A stretch of DNA of 64,000 nucleotides, taken from NCBI GenBank assembly GCA_916610825.1, contig OU744450.1, forward strand, positions 19,336,814-19,400,813. Direction: 5' to 3'. The position numbers were made by a program, and so were the translations under genes. The notes beneath the pieces are model-generated. The model was not told where the DNA came from. It searched no databases and was given only the letters and a program-made list of their open reading frames with translations. This DNA is from Haliclystus octoradiatus. Lineage: Eukaryota > Cnidaria > Staurozoa > Stauromedusae > Haliclystidae. Positions 45,695-57,249 of the stretch are shown piece by piece (positions within the stretch are counted from its first letter, which is position 1; the number at the start of each line of letters is the position of its first letter).

Positions 45695-46490
45695 CAATAT
45701 TGTTGTGACTGTAGGGTCTGGATTTTAATATGAGATGATATGCGTGTTAGCTATTTCTTGCTTAATTTGGTTGAATGTCACTTCATGGTGTTCTTCCCAT
45801 TTGTATTGAGTTCCAGCCTCGGTTAGTTGTCTCAGCGGTTCGGCGATGGTTGCCAACTTTGTATAATAGTCGTTAAGATACGTAATCATTCCAATGCAGC
45901 TTTGTAATTCTTTTGCATTGGTTGGAGTTTTCATGTTTGTGATTGCCTTAACTTTGGTGGTTTTTGGCTGAATTCCTTTGTTGGTGATAGTATGACCATG
46001 AAATATGACTTCTGTCTTTTTAAATTGTACTTTCTCTGAATTTAAGCTGACGTTATTAGCACTGCTTTCAGAAAGCATACTTGCAAAGGCTTTGTCATGG
46101 TCTTCCTGTGTGACGCCCATGATTGAGAGGTTATCAGTTATCCCAGTGACATTTGAGATTCCTTTGAAAATGTTGTAATGTTTTCTTTGTAAGATGTCTT
46201 GTTAAACAATAACACCAAGTCTCTTGAACCGATACCTTCCGAATGTAGTATTGAAAGTGCATAATAGACTAGATGCATGATCAAGCTCCTAGTAGCCTTT
46301 CTTCATATCTATAACTGAGGAATATTTTTTGTTGGGTAATATTTCATCTATAGTACGGCTGTAATAGTGTTCTCGTTCGATGTTCTTATTTAGGTCTTTT
46401 GGATCAAGACATAATCGCACTTTCTGTAGGCCATTGTCAGTATCTTTTATGGTGCAGACAATGGAATTGACCCACTCAAGTTGTTTGTGT
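45695..46490 (-). pseudogene. Reverse transcriptase palm/thumb of the minus-strand gypsy element
   Basis: The clearest frame (46120-45725) gives SLNSEKVQFKKTEVIFHGHT, TNKGIQPKTTKVKAI, MKTPTNAKELQSCIGMITYL and AEPLRQL, the thumb of a gypsy RT. Upstream, the position of the catalytic YxDD reads TDNLSIMG, so at least one catalytic Asp is lost. Several frame changes lie between 46130 and 46490. Confidence 0.78.
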
Positions 46491-46985
46491 CACTGGTGTA
46501 ATGATATCGTCTTTGATTCTTTTTGTAAGCGTCCAACTTTGTCGAAGCAATCGTGAAATTGGGATAAAACATCATCTTTGGTAAGTGAGATATGTGTGTC
46601 AATCTTGCTGTTGGATGTGACTTCGTTAATGTTGACAGTTATGATTCCTAGCTGTTCAGATATGCGACATCCTAGCATGGATGGACTTCCAGGAGCTTTG
46701 ACAATTGTGAAAGTAGCAAGTGTTGTTTTGCCTCGAAATGTAAGCGGCAATTTAGTTGTACCAAGATTGGTAATTTTACTGCCACCATATCCTTGTGGAG
46801 TCGATGTACTGTGTGTTGCACAAGGAGTGAACTGTAAGGATTGTAAATCTTATTAATTCAGAATACATGTATCGGCTCCAGTGTCAACTTCAAGGAGAAG
46901 TTTGAGTTTGTCATTTACTGTAACTGCAGCGACAAGCGATCGCTGTGTTGTTGTGAAGACTGAACAGCCGAAATTGTAATTGTTA
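46490..46985 (-). pseudogene. Aspartic protease and RT start of the minus-strand gypsy element
   Basis: From 46985 the minus strand reads SLVAAVTVNDKLKLLLEV then DTGADTCILN and a stop: the retropepsin active site. A second frame from 46750 gives the protease C-terminal half (FTIVKAPGSPSMLGCRISEQ) and the linker to RT (VLSQFHDCFDKVGRL). Confidence 0.75.
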
Positions 46986-47124
46986 CTGTGTGGATGGTGA
47001 CCGTAATTGATTGATTGCTTCCATTTTCAGAGTTATCTAAATAAAACCAATCTTCTGCTTCTGATTCACTGCTGGCATCAATGTCAATATTTTGACCGGT
47101 GTAGTTTGGATGCTACACAAATCT

Positions 47125-47335
47125 GTTTACCGTTTGCATCTTCTTTTTCATACATACTTTAATGAAGTGGCCGGTTTTGTCACAAAATTTGCATTTACTT
47201 AGATATTGTAAAGCGCTTAGAGCAAATGATATAGGCGCTATAAAAATTTATTATTATTATTATTATTATTATTTAGTATTCTTAGCTGGTCAGTTATCAT
47301 ATTTGCTTTGTGGCCTTCCGCACCGATGGCATCCA
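47125..47335 (-). pseudogene. Nucleocapsid zinc knuckles, split by an L2-like tail
   Basis: The minus strand reads a first knuckle start CHRCGRP near 47330. Then comes the inserted tail, then a full CCHC knuckle CKFCDKTGHFIKVC (about 47145-47186) with standard spacing. Confidence 0.72.
47203..47275 (-). mobile_element. L2/SINE-type 3' tail insertion ending in (TTA)n
   Basis: The plus-strand text TGTAAAGCGCTTAGAG, then GGCGCTATAAAAAT and about eight ATT units matches the 3' end shared by many L2-like LINEs and the SINEs they mobilise. It splits the zinc knuckles of the gypsy gag. By its text polarity it lies on the plus strand, although its host element is minus. Confidence 0.7.
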
Positions 47336-47379
47336 TTGTCATTGTAACGACGCTGTTGATGATCTTGTGGATTTGAATG

Positions 47380-47800
47380 TTTTTGATGTGGGTGTGTTAC
47401 TGCTTGAAGTTTGAGCGAAGCGAGCTTTATTACGTGATTGAACCACGTGGATGTTATTGGCTTTGTCATTGAATTCGTCAGATTTATTACATATAGCTTT
47501 CATTTGCTGGGACGTACTTTCTTTGACTTTTGCTAGATCATATACTTTTTGATAAATGAGGGTATTGCCAACATCAATAACGTCTTTCCGTACTTTATCT
47601 GATTAAATCCAAATATCAGGGTGTCTCTAAGCATTTCATCTCGTATTTCACGTGAATAACCACTATCATCTATGAGGAGTCGTACATGTATTGCAAATTC
47701 TTGTGACCCTGTTCCAAGCAACCTAGTTGAAATCTTGGTAGTATGTGATTACTTCGGGGCATATGCATACCTTTCGAAGATTCGAAATACAGGTGTTAGT
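47380..47800 (-). pseudogene. Gag capsid region of the minus-strand gypsy element
   Basis: The frame from 47721 reads EFAIHVRLLIDDSGYSREIR and DEMLRDTLIFGFNQIKYGKTLL, a pattern typical of capsid C-terminal parts in animal gypsy elements. It is broken by stops soon after. Confidence 0.6.
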
Positions 47801-48076
47801 TTCAATTTATCTTCTGTGTTACTCCATACAGCAATATTATAAAGTTCCAAACCTTTATCGCCGATCCATAATAACAGCAATCTAACCTTCTAATTACTTT
47901 CAGCCTTCTCATCTAAAGGACCATAAAAAATAAGCTCACATTTCTGTTTAAATAACTTGAATTGTTTGTATACAAACATATTGTATATATACATCCCCTG
48001 TTGATGTCCAGTCTATTGAATGTGCTTTAGAACTGCTTGCCATTGTGGATAACCAGGATAAACAGATAGGTAGTGT

Positions 48077-50067
48077 CAGGCGCGGATCCAGGAATTATTT
48101 TATGGGGGTCAAAATTAATTACGTCACTTGCCACACCCATTTTTGACCACGCCCATTTTGTATACCAAAGAAAGATTGAGCGAGAAGATTTGAGTCAGTC
48201 AAAGAATCACACAATGATAAACATACAATTACAATAAATGTTACATTGGAATGGCTATCTTGCCATAAATTTATATAATTTTATCGAATTTCCCTTCACC
48301 AAGAACTAGTCTTCAATCTCCACTGTACAATTCAGGTACAATCTGCAATATTGAAAAATGGCAATACACAATTAAGGAATATTTATATGAACTTACGCCT
48401 ACTATGAATACGTACACGTATTAAAGGGGTTTAGTATAATATCCCTCAAATTGGTGACAAGGCTAAATTCATATTCTATTTCAGGAACGAATTTTGCAAG
48501 GTATATAGAACCACAATATTTTTCTAAGCGAAAATCTTAACCCATTACAGTATTATATTAGATTCAAAGTGGTAGTATCGCGCTTCCCATACTGCTCCCG
48601 TTTTTTATGTAAACAGCGGGGCCGGCTTGTTTTACTTTCTACTTTAGGTAAACTAATTTTGATGTCGGGCTATATTTAAATCAATTTCTAGAGATATAAA
48701 CAGGGACATGCTGATTGCTCTATGAACACTTAGACACTCATTTTGAATTTCATTATTAGAAAATTAAATTAAATCAAATCAAATCAAAGAAGAACTACAA
48801 TTACATTTATTTTAAACATAAATGAGGGTTTGTAATGGTTCATCTGACTTAGCCCTCTGTACTGTGGTTGCTTTTGCAAGGTTCAGATTTATTTATCTTC
48901 TGTTGACCTTGGAAAATTTGACACATTTGAGTTCAGGTTGAAAAGCGACATATATGAACGAGGATATAAACAATATTAATATAACAGACGTACTCACACA
49001 TTGCATTCTCCAAGTTATCTACCAGTTTGTACAATTTCATATACAATTCTTGCACATATTTCTGCAAGTGGATCCATCGGCTTTCCAAATCCATCTTTCA
49101 AAAATATCTCGTTGATGATTAATGGCAATCAATTCGTAATAATTCGAGGAAAGTTTTCATAAAATAAATAAAATCTTTCTTCATGGCCATTGAAATAAAC
49201 ATGGTTTGTAGAATTGCTATAATTTGTTCTGATGCTTCCACGCTGATAGTCACACGAGACAAAGACCGTTAAATAAAACTGCAGAACTATTTAGCTAAAA
49301 GAAGCGCCACGTGCAGTTGCATATGAAGCTGCTTTGAATTTATCCAATCAGATATCAAGGCGTGCAACTTCTGCGAACAGCTTTGCGAACATGTTTTAAA
49401 AATTACGACCTTGACATACAGGCAAAATTTTCCTCAAATTTAGTGTGTCAAAATTATCACGTGGGGGTGTCAATTGTTATTTTTTCTACCAATTCGCCAA
49501 TCGGTGACTCGAACGAACAAAAGAAGTGGGATAGGCGGTCAAAATAGCTCCCGGATGAGTATGGCAGTCCTGTTCTTTCCTTAGCAACACGCTGGCAACG
49601 AGTATGTCAATTGTTAAAAAGATGAGAAACAGAAACAATAGACGGAATGATAAACAATAGATTTTCTACGACCGCGAAACTGTAATCGTGACGTTGTTGT
49701 GGATCTTTTCTACTGCCGCAGCATACCGCAACACCGCTTGACTCACGTCAGTATATTACGTAATCTAATACAACTGCTGAAGAAATCATAACTCTGAACG
49801 AAATTCAATACGAATGTGATCATTACGATCATCTACAATGATTTATTACAAAATAATTACGAAAATTAAATATTGAGAATTTATACTTAAAAATGATCGA
49901 ATAGAAGATAAAAAGGAAAGATAAGTTTGATAAAAATATAAAAATATATTTATTATTAACAGAAGAACGAAACGATGATGCTATTTATAATGACGTCATC
50001 TTAAAATTTCACTAAAAAATTTAGGGGTGTCATTTGCCATACTTGCACCCCTCTGGATCCGCGCCTG
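48077..50067. mobile_element. hAT-like non-autonomous DNA transposon, 1991 bp
   Basis: The ends CAGGCGCGGATCCAG and CTGGATCCGCGCCTG are perfect 15-bp inverted repeats. They are flanked by the perfect 8-bp duplication ggtagtgt (48069-48076 and 50068-50075). It shares end sequence with the element at 6405-8132. I see no transposase motif inside. It sits in the 5' untranslated region of the minus-strand gypsy element. Confidence 0.92.
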
Positions 50068-50245
50068 GGTAGTGTAAAGTGTGTAAGTTGGAATACTTTG
50101 CAAATATCTCCGTTCTTATTTTGTTTTGTTTGATTGTTTGGTATCTCATGTAATACTGTATAATAAAACCATTGTGTACTAAATTTTGAGCACAGGATTA
50201 ATGTGATCAAGTTTATTGTTTCATGGATATACTGTGGAAGTTATC

Positions 50246-50260
50246 CCACATCTGGCACCA
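50246..50260 (-). other. Primer-binding site of the minus-strand gypsy element
   Basis: On the minus strand TGGTGCCAGATGTGG directly follows the LTR end AACA. It starts TGG, as a tRNA-complementary primer site should. Confidence 0.55.
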
Positions 50261-51257
50261 TGTTATAGTTAGGTAATGTCTTAATAACTCAGATAACAAA
50301 CATGTGTCAAGTTGTTAGCCATGTTGCATGTAAGGCTATGAGGCTTATAATCAGAAAGAGGTTGTCTAATAATGTGTAAAATAAGAGGTCATTTGTGAAG
50401 GCACTCCTTTCTTGGTCTTTCTGTTGATGATGATGAGAGTGGAAGGCCCGGTTGGAAGTATTGGTATGATCGGGTTTGTGTGATATATCATATGTGATTT
50501 TTTTATTGTGATCTACAGCTCAAGGAGGCGTCTTTATGTTAAATGACGTGTATGAAATGCCGGGATGAAATGTGTATTGTGTGCTTGTGTATTTATGTTT
50601 GATTGTTGAGATGTAAAGGTGTATCTATGCCTGCTGAAATATTGGGTTGTGCTGGTTGTGGCTATTGTGACGTGATGAATTATAAGGAATAGAATAAGAG
50701 TTCATCTAATAAGAGTTGTTGTGATATGTATGATAAATTTAAATTATAGTGTAATGGTTAAATGTGACGATATGATGTAAATATGTTTTAATCTTATGCT
50801 GAGCTGGATTATATGACGTAGTTTGTATTAAATGACTATTGTGTCATTAGTTTATTATATCTGTTGTTAACAGAAAGTCATTTAGAATTTAGCGCATTTC
50901 TCATAGAGTAGCACGTTGACGTCATATAACACAAATGATGATGGATTGAAATTGTTCCCGTGTTAATAGTTTAATGTTTAAACATGGTTTAGATTGGATA
51001 TGTTTATTCCATATCATGTAAAATTGTTCGTGTCTTAATGACTTTGTTGCATATTTATGATTTGGACTCTGGCATTGACGTAAATAGAATATAGTATAAA
51101 TATAGAGTAATTTGTAAGTTTTAAAAAGTTGAAGTTTGGAGTTGCGTCGTGTTGGTGTTTGCTGATAATTAAGTTACAACTAACATAAAAGTGTGTCCTG
51201 TTTCTGTCTCCTCCGTGTCGGCCGATAACCAACTTACATAATGTTCATACTATGACA
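50261..51257 (-). repeat. 5' LTR of the minus-strand gypsy element, split by a solo LTR
   Basis: The LTR reads from 51257 (TGTCATAGTATGAACAT on the minus strand) to 50261. It is about 128 bp long once the solo LTR and one taatg copy are discounted. It corresponds to 43158-43267. Confidence 0.75.
50375..51238. mobile_element. Solo LTR, 864 bp, nested in the gypsy 5' LTR
   Basis: The sequence begins TGTAAAATAAGAGG and ends CCGATAACCAACTTACA, with TG...CA ends. A perfect 5-bp duplication taatg (50370-50374 and 51239-51243) flanks it. The 3' LTR at 43158-43267 reads straight through the equivalent site and so represents the empty form. Confidence 0.88.
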
Positions 51258-51652
51258 GAAATATTTGTCAAAAACATTTCATATCTTTACAAACATAGTA
51301 ACAATTCAGGGAGAACAACGGTAGGAGAATGTACAGGTGCCTTTAAATTGCATTCACGTTACGTCACAACCTCAATCATCACATTACTTATTTGAAAATA
51401 GCAGAATCTGATATGATCAGTCTATCGATACGTGAAAGATTTGTTACTTTATTTAAAGTAGAAATAGGGAATTTGTAGGATAGAAAGAAATACAATAACC
51501 ACAACACGATAACTTAACAATCTATTGCAGCGTTTAATCAATAGCTTTATAACCTGTCGAGAAAAACTGAAACAGATATACGAAAGACAAACTTTTCAGC
51601 CAATGTTGCTACGTTTAAACTTTTGTTTTCTTCAATAATTTATGCGATGGAT

Positions 51653-51755
51653 AATAAAACAACTATCAACTCTATATTTCGCGTGACATTGAGAATTATC
51701 AGACCTGATAATTCTCAATGTCGCGCTTAAACTCGATTGATAATTGTTTATTATA
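51653..51755. repeat. Palindrome with an 18-bp perfect stem (51685-51722)
   Basis: GACATTGAGAATTATCAG and its exact complement are separated by two bases. Looser inverted similarity extends about 30 bp further on each side, with ACTATCAA/TTGATAAT-like blocks. It is a likely miniature palindromic element. Confidence 0.8.
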
Positions 51756-51759
51756 ATTA

Positions 51760-52700
51760 TTTCTAATTATGAGATCTTGATTTGTGCTAATATCATAGAC
51801 TTATATAGACTGCTGACAAAAATGTACAAAATGGGGAACAAAGATGGCTGACGCAAAGGACTTAGTTTAGCGCTCTCCTCATTGACATTTTCAAAATCAT
51901 TTGATCTCTCCTATAAACTCTTTTGTAATCTAAACTATAAACAATATGTTCTCACTGTCATAGAAAGATAATTTAAATAGAATTTTCCTGCCAGCGAAGC
52001 GAGATTTGTTCATAGGATTATTTTCAAACATTTTTGAATAATTTAAAATCACACCGAGAGACAAGGAAATTATAAAAATTAAAAAAAAAATACTATTTAC
52101 CTTCAAATACGTTAAAAAATAGATATTTTAACTCATGTATGATGCAATTGGAAATTGGTAGTCATAAATAACTCTTTTATCAAAAAAATCCTGTTTCATT
52201 TAGAATCAAAAATTGCTCAAAACGTCGCTTGAGATTTCGCTGCTTTCAGGCAACTGTTTTGATACTTTAAGTCAGCCATTACGGATGCCCATGGTTGCCA
52301 AAACTTTAGAAAGCAGGTCGCGGTGGACGGTCTCTGCCAGCTTCCTACCATTCTTGATCTAAATCTGGCTGTTGTTGAGTCCAGCTGAATCATCGCTGAA
52401 CACAGTAAAGGTCCCAAGTATATCCTGGGTATGTTTAATATTTTAATTTTATATCTGCATTATTTCTGTTTGGGTTTATCAGCTAATTAATTTGAATATA
52501 AAATAGGCATGAAATAGGCATACGCTAATTTGAGTGTCCGAGAATAGAGTGGACAAGTTTTTATGCTAGCTAGCTATATCACATTCTTCTAGCTTTGATT
52601 GCCAGCCAGAAATATAGTTCCTATCATTTTTATGGGAATTTATTTGTGAACTGTATGTGTTTCTCATTCGATGATAGTCTTTTGATTTGTATATGTACGG
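51760..52700. other. Unassigned stretch
   Basis: No supported gene. A short GC-richer part (52250-52440) has a 66-codon frame on the minus strand, but no motif is recognised. Confidence 0.4.
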
Positions 52701-52704
52701 TATT

Positions 52705-53025
52705 TATGATGATATTCACAATTTTATGATGATATTCACAATTTCATGATGTCATCGATTTCTTGACTGTATCTGTACTAGAACGCCCTTGTTGAACTTC
52801 ATGTTCATGAGGGGGATGGGGTGCAAATATGACGAAAAATATCTTTACGTCAAATCTGAATGATCGTTTAGCATAGATAAATTAATTGCACGCAATATTT
52901 ATTCACAAATGTTGATTTTTGCAGGGGATGAGGGAGGTGTAAATATGACGAATAATGTCTTATCACCAAATCTGAATGATCGTTCAGCATAGTCGAATTA
53001 GTTGCACGCACTATTTATTTGCAGG
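52705..53025. repeat. Two nested tandem duplications (20 bp and about 110 bp)
   Basis: TATGATGATATTCACAATTT is doubled at 52706-52745. A longer unit with AAATATGACGAA, AAATCTGAATGATCGTT and TTGCACGCA is doubled at about 52815-52915 and 52930-53025. Confidence 0.8.
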
Positions 53026-53269
53026 GCATGTTGAGGAAAGGCATTCCTCCAAGATTTTGAAAAAAAAATCGAAAATTTTAATTCGTGCAGACAATCAGCA
53101 ACTTTTTGACAACGCCCACTTGCGGTTGGAATTTTAAGTGGCCCTATTTCTCGATCAACTTCTATCACCATTATGAGCATCTCTGCCAATTTTCATGCTT
53201 CTATCACAAAATTTACAATTATTTTTTTTCCTACCCCACTAATAAAGATTATCTTTCTGTCCAGCGAGT

Positions 53270-53663
53270 ATAGAATATTATGTAGGTATGAGTGAGTGAG
53301 TGAGTGAGTGAGCATCATGTACTGCAACTTCTGATCCACGAGATATCGCAAACCCAACCTGATGAGGACAGATTTTCTTGACTGCTTCACTTCTTACTGC
53401 TTGGACAACTATTTTTGATGATATTCTTCAAACATCAATCCGACAGCAATAGGTCTTAAGCCACCATCATTCTTTTCAAGAGCACACAGAGATCCTCCAA
53501 TGAATACATGTCTGATTTGAGGAGGGATTTCTCCAGCCAAAACGAAGTTGGAGAAGATGAAGCGATGGATAATCTTCAATTTTGTTTTGAAAGCATTTAT
53601 ATTCATTTGAAACGCCACTAGTTTCTCTTGTATAGCATTTGATTTCACTATTTCTCCTTTCAT
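53270..53663 (-). pseudogene. LINE reverse transcriptase fragment
   Basis: The minus strand reads AGEIPPQIRHVFIGGSLCAL, EKNDGGLRPIAVGLM (the RT motif RPIAVG), then in another frame KKICPHQVGFAISRGSEVAV, followed by a (GTGA)n tract. This is the start of a non-LTR RT palm. Frameshifts and truncation make it inactive. Confidence 0.75.
53285..53311. repeat. (GTGA)n microsatellite
   Basis: About six tetramer units lie inside the LINE fragment. Confidence 0.9.
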
Positions 53664-54095
53664 AACCGATATTTAAAATGTTGAATCATACGGACAAGCC
53701 GACTTTATCGAAAACCACCACATCTGTGGAAGAAGTTTGTTCGGTGATTTTCACTTGTTCTCCATACTTTTGTTCGAGTTATCGGTTTGGCATCCGGTAG
53801 TTCTAGTTAACAAATGCACTACTAAACCAGAAACTAGTTTCAAATCTTTTTGATTGATTGAATTTGCGTTGATTGCTATTGGTTGGTAAAGGGACCAGCT
53901 CGCTCTTGCTGATGCTCTTGCTTTCCGTATTTTTATGGCATTCTGCGCATGTGTAACCCGCAAAACTTCCAATTGGGTACCCGTTTCACACCAACCAAAT
54001 TCATTGTTGGATGTCCTGTCAAGAACATAAAGTATGATGATTTGTAATTAGATTATACAAAGTTTCAATTTGCAAGCAAATGTTATTTTATTTGC

Positions 54096-54310
54096 AATTC
54101 TAAAATATCACGAAGGTTTTCTCGATCTGATTGGTTGAAGGAGAAAGCTTCAAAAATATTGATCTGTGATAAAATGCAGAAATTATAACTTTCCAAAGCG
54201 ATTATTAAATATCTCAATTAAGCAACGATTTACATAACCGATTTCGACGCTTGTTTTATTTTAGAAAAGAGTTACCATAAGTTTGCAAATGTTCGTATTC
54301 ATATTTACTA
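54096..54310. repeat. Second copy of the intron-5-type repeat
   Basis: This has the same order of blocks as 26080-26660: TATCACGAAGGTTTTC, TGTGATAAAATGCAGAA, AAATATCTCAAT, and TTTTATTTTAGAAAAGAGTTACC split as TTTTATTTTAGAAAAG plus AGTTACC. It ends after one arm of the palindromic MITE (ATTCATATTTACTAAAT). Confidence 0.65.
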
Positions 54311-54752
54311 AATCGGCCTCTGTAAAATGCTGGACTGATTTATATGACCACTTATGTCACTTATGCCTTCCTCGGCTCAATTGATGTTCCCATAGGCAAT
54401 CATGATCAGTATCAACCTGCGAGAGTAGCTCAGTTTTAGAGTGTCTAATTTTCGTAAGCGCTTGGATGGGATTGTATACGAAACGATAGACTGATTTGCT
54501 CTACTATTTTCATCATCAGTAACAAATTGAAGCAATGAAATATGGCGAAATCACTGCGTGGTTTAGGTATTATATTTTTCTTACATTAAAAACTCTTATA
54601 TGTTCCTAGTTATCAACAATTAGTTGTTTTCTTTATGTTGGTTTCTTAATTTTATACTAAATCACTACAAGTTATGAGGTTATTGCTGATTTAAATCAAA
54701 ACCAATGTCATTATTTGGTCAATCTTAATACAACTTTATATATCTTTATTAG

Positions 54753-54941
54753 AGGGTTACCGCACACTTTGCCGTGTTTGTATTCATATTTACTACACGG
54801 TACACGGAAAATGAAGACACGAGTGGAGTGTTGAAGTCACGAGCCAGAGGCGAGTGCTTTCAACACTTTCCGAGTGTGGTCCGCCAATTCCAAGTGTCGT
54901 AAATATTAATACAAACACGGCAAAAATGTGTAGTAACCCTT
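54753..54941. mobile_element. Palindromic MITE of the AGGGTTACC family
   Basis: The ends AGGGTTACCGCACA and TGTGTAGTAACCCT, with GTGTTTGTATTCATATTTAC inside, form an imperfect palindrome of about 190 bp. Its centre contains CGAGTG-rich text like that of the 26619-26809 copy. Confidence 0.78.
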
Positions 54942-55373
54942 TCTAAAATAAAACAATTATTAGAATCAATTTCTTTTATATAGTGGAAGGTTGTTCGAAT
55001 TTTGAATTAATGATTTAAATAGAGATAGCTTTTTGTAGATATTATTGCTTTAGTAATACATTATAGTTTCCTATGCTTCTTGAGCTATTGAAAATCTGAC
55101 AACATTGTATCGACAAATTTCGCAGGGAATTTTAAAAAAATGTTTACCCTTGTATTTCCAAACACATGGACCAACCAATCAAATTGCAGGATTACGTTCG
55201 ATTACGACGTCATATTTCAGAAATCATACTTCAACATGAAATTTTTGACAACGGAATAAAGGTACAGTATTATAATTTACAATCGAGGTGAACTTTTTAG
55301 TATCCAATACTCTGCAATATTCTGATTATAAGCAAAGAGTGATTTATTTGTAACATGTTTTGATGGAGCATAA

Positions 55374-55882
55374 AGCCCCGGCCAAATGACTTTTTATTTC
55401 GCCAACATTCATGAATTCAACAAAATCCGATGAATTTTGGTGAAATAAAAAGTCATTTGGCCACCCTCACCTTTTCAGATTTTGTTGGCTGATGTTGAAT
55501 TTGGATTTTGAATACATTCAAAAATTTCGCCAACATTCATCGGATTTTGTTGAGTTCTATTGTCCTCTACCGATGTTGGCGAAGTAGCCAAATGACTCTT
55601 TATTTCGCCAACATTGCTGGATTTTGTTGAAAATATGAACCTTCTTCTGATTGGTAAACAATGTCGTAGCTTGTCTCAGGATTGGTGGGCTCGATTGACT
55701 AGCTTCCAAGCCTCAAAATACCAACCGCTGTTGACGAAAATGAACTCAACAATATCCGATGAATGTTGGCAAAAATAAAAAGTCATTTCGCCACCCTCAA
55801 GATGTTGACGAAAAAAAACAAAAATCCATCGGATTTATCCGATGAATGTTGGTGAAATAAAAAAAGTCATTTTGCCGGGGCT
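55374..55882. mobile_element. PIF/Harbinger-like MITE, 509 bp
   Basis: The ends AGCCCCGGCCAAATGACTTT and AAAGTCATTTTGCCGGGGCT are inverted repeats. The 3-bp duplication TAA (55371-55373 and 55883-55885) flanks them. Inside, ATTTCGCCAACATTCAT-type units recur in both orientations, so it can fold many ways. No transposase is present. Confidence 0.82.
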
Positions 55883-56039
55883 TAAGTCGATTTGGGAAAG
55901 TTTCTTTTTATTGTCTTCCTATTGCTTGAAAATGGAAGATCCTTTGAGATTGTGTTGCAAAGGCGGGAACCTAGCACACACGGAGACTTCAACTGCTGAT
56001 TCTGCACATTGCTGTCTCAAGGAACTGAATGTAAGACCG

Positions 56040-56900
56040 ATGTCTTCAATGCAATCTGCGTTGGGTTTTGTTTTAATATGTCTTGGACATTGCTGTTTTG
56101 CATATGTAGTTTACTTGGTCTTTATAAGTGAGTTTGTTGTCAAGTGTAACTCCCAGTATCACCAACGATTCTTTTGGCTCTACCAATACACCTCCCACTT
56201 CTATGACTGCGTCATCATCTGTGGTTTTACTGCCAAGCATGATCCATTGTGTTTTTGAGGGATTCATCAAGAGTAGATTGTCCTTGAACCAATTTGAGAT
56301 AGTTGAAAGGTCGTGTTGTATTTCTTTTTGTAATTGTGTTTGATCTTTGTGGCTGTGATATACTGTTGTGTCATCGTCGTATTGGCGAATTTGGCAATGT
56401 TGAATGAAGAGGTGAAGACCATTGGTGAATATATTAAATAGTAGTGGGCCTAATATACTCCCTTGAGGTACACCTCCTTCGACGTTTCTCCATGTGGATA
56501 AGTCGGTTATCCTTACCCTCTGGCGTCTCTCGTTTAGATAACTTGATACCAATGACTTATAGCGTTATTTTTGAATTCGTAAGCATCCAGTTTGGCTAAA
56601 GGAGGACCATGATGAACGGTGTCAAAAGTTTGCTAAGGTCAATAGCTACAGCTGATACATGCTTCTTGACGTCCAGAGCATTTCGCCAGTCTTCTGTGAC
56701 CTTCACTAGGGCGGTGGTACACGAATGACCCTGTAAGTACCCAGATAGAGTTTCGTACCACAAATTGTTGTCCGTCATGTATGCTGACATCTGAATGCTT
56801 AACACTCGCTCATACACTTTAGAAACTGCTGCTAGGAGTGTGATGGGTCGATAATTACCTTTCTTCTTTGGGTTATCCCTCTTGAATATTGGTTATCTGC
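56040..56900 (-). pseudogene. CR1/jockey-like LINE reverse transcriptase
   Basis: The minus strand reads an RT from NYRPITLLAAVSKVYERVLS through GHSCTTALVKVTEDWRNAL, VAIDLSK and EGGVPQGSILGPLLFNIF. The active-site segment is IRQYDDDTTVYHS, where YADD has become YDDD. The thumb follows with LLLMNPSKTQWIMLGS and LGVTLDNKLTYKDQV. Frameshifts lie near 56600 and 56560. One run of 159 codons (56552-56073) is still intact. Confidence 0.85.
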
Positions 56901-57249
56901 TACTGTACTGGAGAAATGTTACCTCACCGTACTTCCAACCATCACAACTTTTTTAAGTCTATCCATCGAATCGTCAAGTGGCCCAGTTTCAAATGAAGAT
57001 TGGCACCCTCTCCCCTGTCCTCAAAAAATCTTCATTCGACTTGAAATAATTACGAAATTTCAAACCAATTTCTAACCTTCGTTTTGTTTCTAAAAGCATT
57101 GAAAAATCTGTAGCCTCAAATAGTACTTACGAAATTTGAAGCAACTTTTTCAATCTGAAAAGAGCACCCTAGCACTGAAACTGCACTTCTCCGAATTCAA
57201 AATGGCATGATACGAACTCATGATAATCTTGGCTGTGCCATTCTCTTAC

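Larger units (their letters stand above)
43158..51257 (-). mobile_element. Minus-strand Ty3/gypsy element, heavily interrupted
   Basis: Related LTR sequences at 43158-43267 and 50261-51257 share a block starting AACATGTGTCAAGTTG and ending GAGGTTGTCTAATA. A primer-binding site follows the 5' LTR. Between them run gag, protease, RT, RNase H and integrase on the minus strand. Later insertions are a terminal-inverted-repeat element (44891-45694), an L2-like tail (47203-47275), a hAT-like element (48077-50067) and a solo LTR (50375-51238). LTR divergence and many stops mark it as old. Its left edge is approximate and no target duplication could be confirmed. Confidence 0.8.

Noticed and set aside
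52217-52417. A 66-codon minus-strand frame in a GC-richer patch
   Set aside because: No motif, start context or splice sites beyond chance; composition alone is not enough.
54418-54485. tRNA-like A box (GTAGCTCAGTTTTAGAG)
   Set aside because: No B box at the right distance and no stems; too weak to list.
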